A stretch of 64,000 nt of DNA from CAYTRS01 sp964440305 (GTDB taxonomy: Bacteria > Patescibacteriota > Minisyncoccia > Moranbacterales > JAKLHP01), in contig CAYTRS010000002.1 in the NCBI GenBank assembly GCA_964440305.1, positions 1 to 64,000 on the forward strand, given 5' to 3'. Of the stretch, positions 52,474-61,724 are shown piece by piece. Each line of letters starts with the position of its first letter. The stretch's first letter is position 1. The notes under the pieces were generated by a model. The model saw only the letters and a program-made list of their open reading frames with translations, searched no databases and was not told the DNA's origin. A program made the position numbers and the translations under genes.

Positions 52474-52893
52474 TCATCTAATCTTTTCTTTAATTTCAGC
52501 CAAATCAACAGCCATTTTTTTAATTTCTTTTTTGATGTTTTCCACCTCTTCCATTTCCTCTTGAATTTCGATTTCAGTTTTTTCAGTGATTTTCTTTTCT
52601 CCTTTAATCCCAGAAATAATTATTTCATTTCCGATAAATGTTGAGACCATGAGCCCTGTGAGAAGAAGAATAAATATCCCAATTAATACAGAAAGGGGTC
52701 CATCCCACCAAGGAGAATCTGTAATCGGTTGCTTGTTCAAAAAACCGACAATCGCATCCATCGTATGCCAGATTCCTCTCCAAAATATAACCACCCCCAT
52801 TCCACCGACTAAAGCATAAAAAATCGGACTATGACTCAGCCAAGCCCTTATTTTGTCTTCAAATTTATCAAAAAATTTTATTACTTCTTTCAT
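52474..52893 (-). CDS. Small two-TM membrane protein with coiled coil
   Basis: 139 residues: a helical amphipathic N-terminus, membrane segments at about 25-45 (FYALVGGMGVVIFWRGIWHTM) and 63-85 (GPLSVLIGIFILLLTGLMVSTFIG), and a C-terminal coiled coil (TEIEIQEEMEEVENIKKEIKKMAVDLAEIKE). No known family. It lies between the CDGSH gene and the glycosyltransferases, all on the minus strand. Confidence 0.7.
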   Translation of the reverse strand: MKEVIKFFDKFEDKIRAWLSHSPIFYALVGGMGVVIFWRGIWHTMDAIVGFLNKQPITDSPWWDGPLSVLIGIFILLLTGLMVSTFIGNEIIISGIKGEKKITEKTEIEIQEEMEEVENIKKEIKKMAVDLAEIKEKIR

Positions 52894-53090
52894 TTTTTTA
52901 ACAACTTAAATAAATTTTTGGAGAAGTTCTACTGCACACAAAAGTTAATTTAGTATCTGATAAATCTTGAGTTTTTTTGTTTCTTTCCTGAATTTTTTCC
53001 AAAAATGCAATCCCCTTCTTCTTCATCAGAAGTCCGTATTTTTTTCTAAGCTGTAAATATTTTTTAACGCTTTATTTAATGAGTCTATGT

Positions 53091-54134
53091 TTATTGCTCG
53101 GCTATAATTTTCTCGTAAACTGAAACATAATCCTCGGCCATTTTTTCCGAAGAAAAATTTTTCTTAACATGTTCGAAGCAAGCTTTTCGGTCGATCTCGC
53201 CAACTCTTTTTATTTTCTCCGCCATCTCGTCCACACTATCACAAATAAAGCCGGTTTTTTCGTCTATTACAATTTCCGGAACCGATCCTCGTCTCATTGC
53301 AAATACTGGCGCTCCGCAAGCCATCGCTTCGGTAAAAAACAAACCGAAAGGTTCTTCCCATTGAATCGGAGCAATCAAAGCCTTGGCATTTCCGAGAAGC
53401 TCCACTTTTTCTTCGTGGTCAACTTCCCCGATAAATTTAATTCGCTCTCCATCAATCAGTGGTTCCACTTCTTTTTTAAAATATTCTTCGTCAACTAAAT
53501 CAACTTTGGCTGCCATAATTAGTTTTACCCCAGCTTTTTTTGCCACTTCTATAGCCTGAACCGGTCCTTTTTCTGGGGACATTCTGCCAAGAAACGCAAA
53601 ATAATCTTTTGGCTTGTAATTTTGCTTGAATTTTTCCATATCCAGACCGTTGTAAGCGTTAGCCACGAAATTGAGTTCGGGCATCGGTTTTCTCTGATTC
53701 ATGCTGATACTTATGTAATTTGCCTGACTGAATTCGCCGTAAACTTTTTGCTGATAAGGAACATCCAGTGGCCCGTGAAGAGTTGTAACCACTGGACATT
53801 TGATAATTTTTTCAAAAGGAAGCAATCGCCAGCCTATATGATTATGAACAATATCAAAATTATTCCCGTTCAAATATGTAACCACTTTTCCTATTCCCAT
53901 AAACTTATATGCTTCTCTCAGTTTCATATCGGTAAGATCGGGAATACTTCGGAGTGATCTCTTGAAAATAATTTCCAACTTGGCGCTTGTTTGGGAATCT
54001 CCGGTTGCGATAAGAGTAACGTTATGACCCGTCTTAACCAGCTGTTCCGTTAAATTATAGACGACGAGTTCCGTTCCGCCATATTTATGCGGAGGGACTC
54101 TTTCCTCAAATGGCGCTACTATTGCAATTTTCAT
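53091..54134 (-). CDS. Glycosyltransferase family 4
   Basis: 347 residues, GT-B fold. N-terminal nucleotide-fold start MKIAIVAPFEERVPPHKYGGTELVVYNL and HNHIGWRLLPFEKI. Second domain: YFAFLGRMSPEKGPVQAIEVAKK, and the E-x7-E sugar-nucleotide motif in WEEPFGLFFTEAMACGAPVFAM. Transfers a sugar from a nucleotide donor, probably to envelope polysaccharide or glycolipid. Its ATG overlaps the stop of the upstream GT gene by 4 bases, so they are coupled. Confidence 0.92.
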   Translation of the reverse strand: MKIAIVAPFEERVPPHKYGGTELVVYNLTEQLVKTGHNVTLIATGDSQTSAKLEIIFKRSLRSIPDLTDMKLREAYKFMGIGKVVTYLNGNNFDIVHNHIGWRLLPFEKIIKCPVVTTLHGPLDVPYQQKVYGEFSQANYISISMNQRKPMPELNFVANAYNGLDMEKFKQNYKPKDYFAFLGRMSPEKGPVQAIEVAKKAGVKLIMAAKVDLVDEEYFKKEVEPLIDGERIKFIGEVDHEEKVELLGNAKALIAPIQWEEPFGLFFTEAMACGAPVFAMRRGSVPEIVIDEKTGFICDSVDEMAEKIKRVGEIDRKACFEHVKKNFSSEKMAEDYVSVYEKIIAEQ

Positions 54135-55381
54135 TTTTTTGTTTTGCTTATTAACTGATTAAAAAAATTTTCATATTGGTCGGCTATTTTTTCCCATCGA
54201 AATTCATCGCTGATCCGTTTCAAACAGTTTCTGACATAAAAGTCTTTTCTATTTTTTAGAACAATGTTTATTTTTTCGGCTAAATCTACATAGTTTCTCG
54301 GTTTAAAAAGATGTCCTGTTATTTTGTCTTTTACGGTATACTGCAATCCTCCGGTACGGGAAGCAATCACGGGAGTTCCGCAGGTCATTGATTCCAAAGG
54401 AACTATTCCGAATGGTTCATAATACGAGGGAACAACGCATACGTCGGCAGCTGAATAATATTTATATAATTCGTTCTGCTTCTTGGGTCCTAAAAAGCTT
54501 ACCCTCTTTTCTATTCCCAGTTCTTGAGAGATTTTTTTCAGTCGCTCATGTTCGGCATCTTCCAGCTTTCTTGCCGATTTGCTTCTGCCTCCGCCGATAA
54601 TATACAGCTTGGCATTCGGGTGATTTTTAATAACTTCGCGAAAAGCATAAAGCAAAGTTCCGATTCCTTTTCTCCATTCGATTCTGCCAACATAAAGAAT
54701 GACTTTCCCTTTATTTTCCATTCTTGCTAGTTTTCTAGCTCTTTCGGTTTTGATCGGCCTGAATATTTTTGTATCCACCCCGATAGTTATGGTTTTTATT
54801 TTTTCCCCGCTGATTCCGAAAAGATTTTTTATAATTTCTTTTTCCACCGGACTGGTCGTAATTATCCGGTCCGCTTTTTGGGCTATTTCCTTTTCGGAAA
54901 TTGTTCTTTGCTTGAAAAATTTGTTATTGATTTCCTGAAGTTTGTAATTCTTCAGGCTTTCAAATCTGACTTGTCCGATAGAATGATAAATATGAACAAG
55001 CGGTTTTTTAATTTCTTTGGTAACTCTTAAGCCGATAAGTCCTGAAAACCAGTAGTTTGTATGAATTATATCATAATTTATCTTTTCTTTTTTTATTCTT
55101 TTTAATATATTGCCCGTAAATTCATCCACAACACCCAAGAAATTATCTCTGGGCATATACTTTTTCGGACCCGCCTTCACCCTTATGATTCTCAAATGAT
55201 TGTTAAATTTAACAATTTCGTTTTTGTTTTTTCTGTCCCAGCGGGTATATACATCCACCAAAATTCCCAACCGGCATAAAAATTTTGCCAGGTAAAAAAC
55301 ATAGATATTTTGTCCCCCGGCTTCTTTTGATCCGATTTCCGCCAATGGATCGGCGTGATCGGAGATTAGAAGAATACGCAT
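54131..55381 (-). CDS. Glycosyltransferase family 4 (sucrose-phosphate-synthase-like)
   Basis: 416 residues. N-terminal RILLISDHADPLAEIGSKEAGGQNIYVFYL (typical 'GGQ' loop of this subgroup), IIHTNYWFSGLIG, the donor loop VILYVGRIEWRKGIGTLLYAFREVI and the E-x7-E region SYYEPFGIVPLESMTCGTPVIASRTGGLQYTV. Highly similar in organisation to D-inositol-phosphate- and sucrose-phosphate-type synthases. Acts with the neighbouring GT (4-base overlap), suggesting a common glycan. Follows the exporter operon. Confidence 0.92.
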   Translation of the reverse strand: MRILLISDHADPLAEIGSKEAGGQNIYVFYLAKFLCRLGILVDVYTRWDRKNKNEIVKFNNHLRIIRVKAGPKKYMPRDNFLGVVDEFTGNILKRIKKEKINYDIIHTNYWFSGLIGLRVTKEIKKPLVHIYHSIGQVRFESLKNYKLQEINNKFFKQRTISEKEIAQKADRIITTSPVEKEIIKNLFGISGEKIKTITIGVDTKIFRPIKTERARKLARMENKGKVILYVGRIEWRKGIGTLLYAFREVIKNHPNAKLYIIGGGRSKSARKLEDAEHERLKKISQELGIEKRVSFLGPKKQNELYKYYSAADVCVVPSYYEPFGIVPLESMTCGTPVIASRTGGLQYTVKDKITGHLFKPRNYVDLAEKINIVLKNRKDFYVRNCLKRISDEFRWEKIADQYENFFNQLISKTKK

Positions 55382-55464
55382 AAAGTAAATTTAATCCCAG
55401 AAAATACTTTTTGAGTCATGCTTTTAATACGCTTTAGAAACTATTTTAGCGCGATAATTTTTTA

Positions 55465-56463
55465 TTATTTCTCTATCGCTATCTGATCGCCTTCCTTGAG
55501 TCCTGAAACCACTTCCGCCATTCCATCGTCTCCTTCCAGTCCGGTTTGTATTTCTCTTTTCTCCACAGTTTTTTCTTTAGCATCAGTTAGAATGGTAACG
55601 AATTTTTTGTCTCCGTCTTTTTCTATTACTCCCTTGGGAATCATAAGCACATTGTCTTTTTGGGCCACTTTATCATAAATTGTGCAGTTCATGCCGTATC
55701 TGAAACCTACATCCGGATTGTCAACCTGCATTTTGACCACATAATAAACGACATTCTGGACGGTAACCGGAGTCGGATCTATTTCTGTTACCCCTGCATC
55801 AAATCTTTGATTTTCCGGATAAGCATCAAATTTGACACTTATTTTCTGGCCGACTCTGACTCCGGCAATATCCACTTCCGGAACCCTGGCTTCAATTCTC
55901 ATTTCGTCTTCCCTGACAATCTTAATCACCGGGCTTCCGGCCTGGACTATTTCTCCTATATTCACATTTTTTTCAGCCACTGTTCCGCTAATCGGCGCAT
56001 TGATATTGGCATATTGAAATTGTTTGGAAATTTCATCAACAACAGCCTCGGCTTGTTGGACCGCCGCCTTTTGAGCACTGCGTTGATCCTTAGTATATAA
56101 ATCATCCTTATCTTTTTGATAAGCCAAAGTTTTTTTCTGGATCGTAACCGCTTTTTTTGCTTGTTCCAATTTTTCCGTTAAAGTGCCCGTATCAACACTG
56201 GCTAAAAATTGTCCCTGTTTCACTTTGTCCCCAACATCCACTTTAACGTTGATGAGCGGTCCGGATATTCGAAAACTGACATTAGCTTCGTCTTTAGATA
56301 AATATTCTCCGTTGGCTGAAATGGTCCGGGTTAGCGTCCCCTTGCTAACCGGAGTAAGTGTATAATCCGCTTTCTTGTTCTTATTTCCCCAAATTATGGA
56401 TCCTATCGTTATCACAATAGCGACAACAATGATCCAATAAATTGCTTTCTTAACTTTTGGCAT
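55465..56463 (-). CDS. Membrane-fusion protein of MacAB-like exporter
   Basis: 332 residues. N-terminal anchor (AIYWIIVVAIVITIGSIIWG, about 7-26), lipoyl halves ANVSFRISGPLINVKVDVGDKVKQGQFLASV and ANINAPISGTVAEKNVNIGEIVQAGSPVIKIV, a coiled-coil hairpin between (QAKKAVTIQKKTLAYQKDKDD, then AVQQAEAVVDEISKQF), barrel MRIEARVPEVDIAGVRVGQKISVKF. Encoded 29 bases downstream of an ABC ATPase and a permease on the same strand, so it forms the adaptor of a MacAB-type efflux or lipid-export system. Confidence 0.92.
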   Translation of the reverse strand: MPKVKKAIYWIIVVAIVITIGSIIWGNKNKKADYTLTPVSKGTLTRTISANGEYLSKDEANVSFRISGPLINVKVDVGDKVKQGQFLASVDTGTLTEKLEQAKKAVTIQKKTLAYQKDKDDLYTKDQRSAQKAAVQQAEAVVDEISKQFQYANINAPISGTVAEKNVNIGEIVQAGSPVIKIVREDEMRIEARVPEVDIAGVRVGQKISVKFDAYPENQRFDAGVTEIDPTPVTVQNVVYYVVKMQVDNPDVGFRYGMNCTIYDKVAQKDNVLMIPKGVIEKDGDKKFVTILTDAKEKTVEKREIQTGLEGDDGMAEVVSGLKEGDQIAIEK

Positions 56464-56492
56464 ATTTTTTAATTTATAAATTTAAAAATTAT

Positions 56493-57164
56493 TTATTGTA
56501 AAATCCCGTCTTTCATATGGATTACCCTATCAACATATTCCTCATCTTCCGATTCATGAGTTACCAAAATCACGGTTTGATTAAGTTCTTTGTTGAGTTT
56601 TCTAAAAAGTTCCAATATTACGGTTGACGTTTCCGAATCCAAGTTGGCACAAGGTTCGTCGGCAAAAAGAATTTTCGGATTATTGACCAAGGCCCTGGCA
56701 ACCGCCACTCTTTGTTGTTCGCCTCCTGACATTTCGGACGGAAAATGTTTTATCCGATCACCAAGTTGAACCATCTCAAGTATTTCTCTGGCACGTTTTT
56801 TGCTTTCCCGTATGGAGCAACCTTGCAAAATAAGGGGCAAACTGACGGCTTCTTCGGCACTGAATCCCGGCAGGAGAGCGTATTCCTGAAAAACATAACC
56901 GAAGTGTTGAAGACGAAATTTTGTTTTTTCGCTGTCTGAAAGGGCAGTCAGTTCTTGCCCTTCAACAATTATTTCTCCTTCGTCCGCGTTATCCAAAAGG
57001 CTAAGTTGATGAAGCAAGGTGGATTTTCCACTGCCGCTTCTGCCCATAATCGCCACAAATTCCCCTTCCTTTACAGAAAAACTCACGCCCTTAAGAACAT
57101 GCAGCGGAACTTCCCCTGAATAAGTTTTGTGCAAATTTTTTACGGTTATAATATCTTTCTCCAT
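56493..57164 (-). CDS. ABC transporter ATPase (MacB/LolD type)
   Basis: 223 residues. Walker A IMGRSGSGKSTLLHQL, Q-loop YVFQEYALLP, signature MSGGEQQRVAVARALV, Walker B ILFADEPCANLDSET, H-loop VILVTHESEDEEYV. Typical small ATPase for FtsX-like permeases. It follows the permease by 4 bases and precedes the adaptor. Drives outward export of a lipid-like or peptide substrate. Confidence 0.95.
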   Translation of the reverse strand: MEKDIITVKNLHKTYSGEVPLHVLKGVSFSVKEGEFVAIMGRSGSGKSTLLHQLSLLDNADEGEIIVEGQELTALSDSEKTKFRLQHFGYVFQEYALLPGFSAEEAVSLPLILQGCSIRESKKRAREILEMVQLGDRIKHFPSEMSGGEQQRVAVARALVNNPKILFADEPCANLDSETSTVILELFRKLNKELNQTVILVTHESEDEEYVDRVIHMKDGILQ

Positions 57165-57168
57165 TGTT

Positions 57169-58401
57169 TTATTTGAATATTGAATCTAAAATATTTTTTC
57201 TGGCAATTTGAACGGATGGGATGAATCCGGCAATAAGCGATACGACTACCATGCTTATTTCCGTGCGCATAAGATCAAGGCTTTCAATATTAAGGCTGAT
57301 ATATCCGATAGGAAGCTCCAGCGGGTGCTTGAGAAAATATGGAGAGATTGCGTATTCAAGCAGGAATCTTCCCAAAATCACCCCCATAAGTCCATAAAAA
57401 AATGCTTGCAATACATAGGAAATAACAATAGTTTTGCTTTCCATTCCGATCGCTTTCAAGATTCCGATTTGTTTTTTCTGATTAAGCAAGTCGATATAGA
57501 TGATTATGAAAATGCTGGCGCCGGAAACAGCCAGTCCGATAGCGTAAAAAATTAATTTTACAAAATCAAAGCTGTTTGTAACGGTTGACATGGCGCCCAA
57601 AAAATCGCTCCAGATATAAAGTTTCAGTTTTTGCTCCAATACATTTTCTATTTTTGAAATATACTTATTCTCATCTCCCATAGTTGCAGTTTTTACAATT
57701 ATCTCGTCGGCCAGGTCATGCTGTCCCAAAACATCTTCCATTTCATCTTTTGTTACATAAGCCTGCGCATCAGCCAGGAAACTCTTGGTAGCAAAAATTC
57801 CAGCTACCGTATATTTTCGGCTTATTCCATTGGGATAATAAACATAAACTTCATCTCCAACTCGGACCCCTCCCAAAGATGCTCTTTCAAGAGTAGCTTC
57901 GAAGCCTCCGCTGATTTCCCGTCCGAGAAGTATCTTGCCTCGATCTCCATCTTCCAGATATCTTCCGGAAACAATTTTTGAATTTATTTTAAGAACATTT
58001 GATTCCTCTGAAGGGATTACGGAATATAAGTATCCGCTGAAGTCTTTAACGTTAGTTCCTTCTTTCTTCTGATCATATGTGATTTTGACGCCTTCTTTAT
58101 AGTGCTCTACCGCCCCAATAACACCTGGTATGCTTCTGATGTCATTTAATGTTTGATTCGCTTGTTTAATATAGTTGTCACTTTCACTTTCCTTGGTCGG
58201 TTCGATTACAATGTTTCCGTATTGATAATCTATAACCTGATTGTTTATAGTTTTTATAAGTCCGGACATCATGGACGCGATAAAAAGAATATTGATGAAA
58301 AGTAAACTTACCACCACTATGGTCATCACGACACTTTTCTTGTTGCTGCGTGTTAGCTGTTTAAAGCTGAACCAGCAGGCGATGAAAAAATTTCTAAGCA
58401 T
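57169..58401 (-). CDS. FtsX/MacB-type ABC permease
   Basis: 410 residues with four membrane segments: TM1 at about 20-45 (SVVMTIVVVSLLFINILFIASMM), a large external domain (about 45-265), then TMs at about 275-300 (VKLIFYAIGLAVSGASIFIIIYIDLL), 320-345 and 375-395. The conserved FtsX-domain motif KQIGILKAIGMESKTIVISYVLQAFFYGLMGVILG is present. The outside domain (GGVRVGDEVYVYYPN, VAGIFATKSFLADAQAYVT) binds substrate or adaptor. Works with the ATPase and MFP beside it. Confidence 0.92.
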   Translation of the reverse strand: MLRNFFIACWFSFKQLTRSNKKSVVMTIVVVSLLFINILFIASMMSGLIKTINNQVIDYQYGNIVIEPTKESESDNYIKQANQTLNDIRSIPGVIGAVEHYKEGVKITYDQKKEGTNVKDFSGYLYSVIPSEESNVLKINSKIVSGRYLEDGDRGKILLGREISGGFEATLERASLGGVRVGDEVYVYYPNGISRKYTVAGIFATKSFLADAQAYVTKDEMEDVLGQHDLADEIIVKTATMGDENKYISKIENVLEQKLKLYIWSDFLGAMSTVTNSFDFVKLIFYAIGLAVSGASIFIIIYIDLLNQKKQIGILKAIGMESKTIVISYVLQAFFYGLMGVILGRFLLEYAISPYFLKHPLELPIGYISLNIESLDLMRTEISMVVVSLIAGFIPSVQIARKNILDSIFK

Positions 58402-58406
58402 TTTGA

Positions 58407-59252
58407 TTATAATTTAAGAAAATCTAAAAACTTACTCAGAACGTCCTTGTTTTCCCGATGTATCGATTCTTTCAATTGTGATAATTTTATTTTTGTCGCT
58501 TTTTCTCCAGCTGAAATTATATCTTTTCCGTCCAGAAATTTTCCCCAATGCGCATTTCCAACCCTGGGACTGATAACAATGTCGGCATTTTCGACATTTC
58601 GATAGGCCAGGTGATGCCGCAGGAGATTGATTGAATTTTCAGCCATTTTATAAAAACCGAATTTATTGTTTTCGCTGTTGTTGTCGGCAAAGTAATCGGC
58701 ATCCAAATTAACCGCTATTACCAAATCCGCTCCCATTTTTCTCACCACTTCGACTGGAACGGGCAAAGATAATCCTCCGTCGACCAATAATTTTCCTTCC
58801 CTTTCCACGGGCCTAAAAACCAATGGCAAAGAAATACTGGCTCTGATTGCCGAGGCAACGTCGCCTTTGTTTATAACAACCGCGTCGCCGTTCTTAAAAT
58901 TTGTCGCTACTACCGAAAGGGGAACTTTTAAATCCTTAAAATCCATTTTGTCGATATGATCTTCGATAAAATTGTTTACCTTTTTACCTCCCAGCAATCC
59001 CTGGCGAAAAGAAGGATCTATCAATGCTAAAATCATTTTCCAGTTAGTTCCCAACGCTATCTTTTCCACTTGTCCTATATCTTTGGTAGCGGCATAAAAT
59101 CCGCCGACCATAGCGCCGATACTTGAACCGGCGATAAAATCGATCGGAATATTATTTTCTTTCAGAACTTTGATTACGCCGATATGCGCCAGCCCCCTGG
59201 GACCGCCGCTTCCCAACGCCAAACCGATTTTAGGTCGTTTTAGTTTTGCCAT
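58407..59252 (-). CDS. Patatin-like phospholipase (RssA type)
   Basis: 281 residues. Oxyanion strand LGSGGPRGLAHIGVIKVL, nucleophile motif FIAGSSIGAMVGGFYA (G-x-S-x-G), and the catalytic Asp in LLVDGGLSLPVPVEVV (D-G-G). The C-terminal lid is shorter than plant patatin and typical for bacteria. Likely acts on membrane phospholipids. It is 4 bases upstream of the ABC permease gene and 4 bases downstream of the AttH/CrtC-like gene. Confidence 0.93.
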   Translation of the reverse strand: MAKLKRPKIGLALGSGGPRGLAHIGVIKVLKENNIPIDFIAGSSIGAMVGGFYAATKDIGQVEKIALGTNWKMILALIDPSFRQGLLGGKKVNNFIEDHIDKMDFKDLKVPLSVVATNFKNGDAVVINKGDVASAIRASISLPLVFRPVEREGKLLVDGGLSLPVPVEVVRKMGADLVIAVNLDADYFADNNSENNKFGFYKMAENSINLLRHHLAYRNVENADIVISPRVGNAHWGKFLDGKDIISAGEKATKIKLSQLKESIHRENKDVLSKFLDFLKL

Positions 59253-59256
59253 AATT

Positions 59257-60360
59257 TTAATCTGATTCTGCGGGATTATTTTTTACGTTGCCTACCAAAG
59301 CCGAAGCCTTATTCTTCATAGACGAAATAACCCGGCTCGCTGTTTTTCCTATTTCATCTCTGATATATTTTGCATTGTTATATTGCGATGGATAACCGAC
59401 TAGTTCCATAAAACCAACACCGTTTACTTTTTTATCTTCGAATAATCCGCTGACCGTAAGCGGTCCCTCCCAATAATTGATTGAACCGAACAGCATTTCC
59501 TGATTTTCAATTTTTGCCGACAGAAGCAGATGTATATTTTTTGCCGGTATTTTGATTTCCCATAACATCGGATAAATAGCCTTGCTTTTAGGGCTTGTCC
59601 AATGTCCTTTCAGGGGAATAATTTTAATATTGTCATAATGCTCTTGCGTATTATCCGGATAAGAGATACTGGCCAAATAAGTTTTTTTCTGGCCGTCATC
59701 ATACATAAAGCAAACCATTTCCGTATTATTGTCCAATTGCACCGAGAACCAATCCCACCTGTCTTTGGAATAACTGGCATCCGCCCACTGATGATCCACC
59801 CATGACTTGCCGGTAATATTCACCCATTTATCTTTAATTTTTATTCTGCCTTCTGTTTTCAGGTTGGTTAAGGAATAATAATAGGTTGCTTTAGAATGAA
59901 GATCAAGAAAACCCTTCCCGCCTTCCAGCAAGGGCTTTTTAATTGAAGTTAATATCAAATCCATATCTTCATTTTTTAAGCGGTATTTTGATTCGTCTGT
60001 TTTTTCAATAGCGCAGTTAGTATAACCGTTCTTAATTTCCGGATTGATGTAATTTATATGAAGCAGGGATTTGGAAAAACTGTCATCAGAAACAACAGAA
60101 AAGGGAGATATCCTATGCTGAAAACTTTTATTATTTATGTCTGAAACGAGTGAATGTGAGAAGTAGGATGTTTTAAGCGGAATCTTACTTAAAAAAGGTA
60201 TTTTTACTTTTTTGACATCCACTTTGAACAGGCAATCCATATATGAATATTCGTTGCCATATTTGTCTTTAAGATGGCCGTTAAAATACCACCATTCAAC
60301 AATGGCGTCATGAGCCGATTCGTCTTCTGGGAACTTTATAGGTTCATATTCTTTATACAT
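59257..60360 (-). CDS. AttH/CrtC-family lipocalin-type protein
   Basis: 367 residues. Two lipocalin-like halves. The first starts with the family's DAIVEWWYFNGHLKDKYGNEY, and contains SYFSHSLVSD. The second begins near WVDHQWADASYSKDRWDWFSVQLDNNTEMVCFMYDDG, and ends with GPLTVSGLFEDKKVNGVGFMELVGYPSQY. This is COG5621/CrtC: predicted secreted hydrolase or carotenoid hydratase-like. No signal peptide is visible, so it may be cytoplasmic. AttH-like proteins are usually encoded beside FtsX-type ABC exporters, as here, and probably bind or modify the lipid exported. Confidence 0.87.
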   Translation of the reverse strand: MYKEYEPIKFPEDESAHDAIVEWWYFNGHLKDKYGNEYSYMDCLFKVDVKKVKIPFLSKIPLKTSYFSHSLVSDINNKSFQHRISPFSVVSDDSFSKSLLHINYINPEIKNGYTNCAIEKTDESKYRLKNEDMDLILTSIKKPLLEGGKGFLDLHSKATYYYSLTNLKTEGRIKIKDKWVNITGKSWVDHQWADASYSKDRWDWFSVQLDNNTEMVCFMYDDGQKKTYLASISYPDNTQEHYDNIKIIPLKGHWTSPKSKAIYPMLWEIKIPAKNIHLLLSAKIENQEMLFGSINYWEGPLTVSGLFEDKKVNGVGFMELVGYPSQYNNAKYIRDEIGKTASRVISSMKNKASALVGNVKNNPAESD

Positions 60361-60445
60361 AAATTGCTTTCAAATTATTAAAATCATTAAAAGACGCTCC
60401 ATTTATTAGTTTAGATAGCTACGAAAATGAAGCGCCCAAAATGCT

Positions 60446-60589
60446 TTACATATTATCAAATGGCGGCTTTTTTTCTTGCCAAGCCCACACTAGATATCCG
60501 GCAATAGCAATAACCGCGACGACTCCAATTCCGATTCCAATTGTCATGGGACTTGACCAATCAATGTTTGCTAGAAAATTTGTTGGCAT
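60446..60589 (-). CDS. Tiny one-TM membrane protein
   Basis: 47 codons, start at 60589 (MPTNFLANIDWSSPMTIGI), one membrane span (GIGIGVVAVIAIAGYLVWAWQ, about 18-38) and a polar tail KKPPFDNM. Compact and well-formed, with the right orientation between the TetR and AttH-like genes. No homologue recognised; could be a regulatory or accessory subunit of the exporter. Confidence 0.6.
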   Translation of the reverse strand: MPTNFLANIDWSSPMTIGIGIGVVAVIAIAGYLVWAWQEKKPPFDNM

Positions 60590-60646
60590 ATTTTTATTTT
60601 TATTAACTCATTTATTAAGTCCTTGAGGCGGACTGGTCCTCGACCT

Positions 60647-61234
60647 TTAAAATAAAGCGGCAATAATTTGATCTGATATTTTTGCCGAATTTATTTTTTT
60701 ATTAAGAAACGAATATTCCAAAAGCAATCCGTCCATCATGCCGGTAAGCATGGAAGTTAGAAGTTGGCTATCAACTTTACCGGTTAGTTTCTTACTTGCG
60801 AAAGCTTCTTCAATTATTGGTTGAATCAGATCAGCAACCCGTTCTCTTAATTGAGTAATGTGTTTTGTTATCTGTCTATCGGCCGGCGATAATTTTAACA
60901 CTATAGATTTGATAAGATTTTTTTCTCTAAATCCAAACTCTAAGTAATTCTTAATCAGTTTGTGTAATTTTTTATCAATCGTGGTTTCGTTCATCGCTTC
61001 GGTAATAGCCAAACTCAAATCATCAAAAACTTCATCCAGTACTTTTTCATAAATTTCGGCTTTACCAGTGAAATGATAGTAAAGCGCAGCTTTGGTTATA
61101 TCCAGTTTTTTGGCGATATCGCTCATAGAAACACCCAAATAACTATATTCGGAAAAAAACTGGCGGGCTGTGTCAACAATATATTTCTTGGTGTCTTGAA
61201 TAACGTCTTCTGGTTGTTTTGCGATTGTTTTCAT
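60647..61234 (-). CDS. TetR/AcrR-family regulator
   Basis: 195 residues. N-terminal HTH: IVDTARQFFSEYSYLGVSMSDIAKKLDITKAALYYHFTGKAEIYEKVL (recognition helix TKAALYYHF). C-terminal ligand domain is helical with no family tag. It heads a minus-strand run (TetR, tiny membrane protein, AttH-like, patatin, permease, ATPase, adaptor and maybe the GTs). Operator palindrome and promoter lie just upstream (61259-61311), consistent with autorepression. Confidence 0.93.
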   Translation of the reverse strand: MKTIAKQPEDVIQDTKKYIVDTARQFFSEYSYLGVSMSDIAKKLDITKAALYYHFTGKAEIYEKVLDEVFDDLSLAITEAMNETTIDKKLHKLIKNYLEFGFREKNLIKSIVLKLSPADRQITKHITQLRERVADLIQPIIEEAFASKKLTGKVDSQLLTSMLTGMMDGLLLEYSFLNKKINSAKISDQIIAALF

Positions 61235-61258
61235 GCTTTCTTGGTTACTTCTTATTTA

Positions 61259-61274
61259 CTTACCGATAGGTAAG
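61259..61274. promoter_or_regulatory. TetR operator palindrome
   Basis: CTTACCGATAGGTAAG: perfect 6-bp inverted repeat around GATA. It sits between the TetR start codon and the -10, over the start of transcription, where TetR repressors bind. Confidence 0.75.
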
Positions 61275-61282
61275 CTATTTTC

Positions 61283-61311
61283 AGTATGCCTTAGGTGCAA
61301 TTATTTGTCAA
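61283..61311 (-). promoter_or_regulatory. Promoter of the TetR operon
   Basis: Minus strand TTGACA (61311-61306), 17 nt, CATACT (61288-61283). Start of transcription near 61276, next to the operator. Confidence 0.7.
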
Positions 61312-61353
61312 GCACATGTACGGGTTTAGGCACAGGGTTTTAGATCATAAATA

Positions 61354-61388
61354 AAAAAAGAAACACTTGTAATTAACAAGAGCTTCTT
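61354..61388 (-). terminator. Intrinsic terminator of the terminase operon
   Basis: On the minus strand AAGAAGCTCTTGT pairs with ACAAGTGTTTCTT (12 of 13 positions, one G-U), loop TAATT, followed by TTTTTTATTT. It lies about 340 bases after the last phage gene, and closes TerS-TerL-71-residue transcription before the TetR promoter. Confidence 0.8.
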
Positions 61389-61434
61389 TTATCAGACTGA
61401 AACTAATTTGATAACCTATAAGTTATTGATACGA

Positions 61435-61477
61435 CTACAAAGAAAGGCGCGCACTCCGAAGAGTATTTTCTTTGTAG
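61435..61477. repeat. Inverted repeat in the terminase-TetR gap
   Basis: CTACAAAGAAA (61435-61445) and TTTCTTTGTAG (61467-61477), perfect 11-bp arms with an ACTC/GAGT inner hairpin. No T-run. The whole 490-base gap (61235-61724) holds this, the terminator, the operator and promoter; no coding sequence is convincing. Confidence 0.6.
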
Positions 61478-61724
61478 AGCATTCATGTCGGAATGAGAAT
61501 TGCTATGTGATTGATATCATGAATATATTTTGATGAAGTTAAGAATTATATTTTTCCTGGACATTCGGTCTCTGTCGACCCCCTCTTGCATTTCTCCTCA
61601 AATACTCCAAGCAAAGACCTGATTATATTTCCAGGAATCTTAATCGGCTGAAACAATTATATCTCGGAGCGCGATAAGTTACGGTAAAAATCCGGTAAAG
61701 ATTTCGTCAATTTTGCAGAGCACT

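Noticed and set aside
61480..61600. 24-codon frame with a good ribosome-binding site (GAGGAG)
   Set aside because: No homologue or recognisable feature; short and in a spacer. Could be real but cannot be supported.
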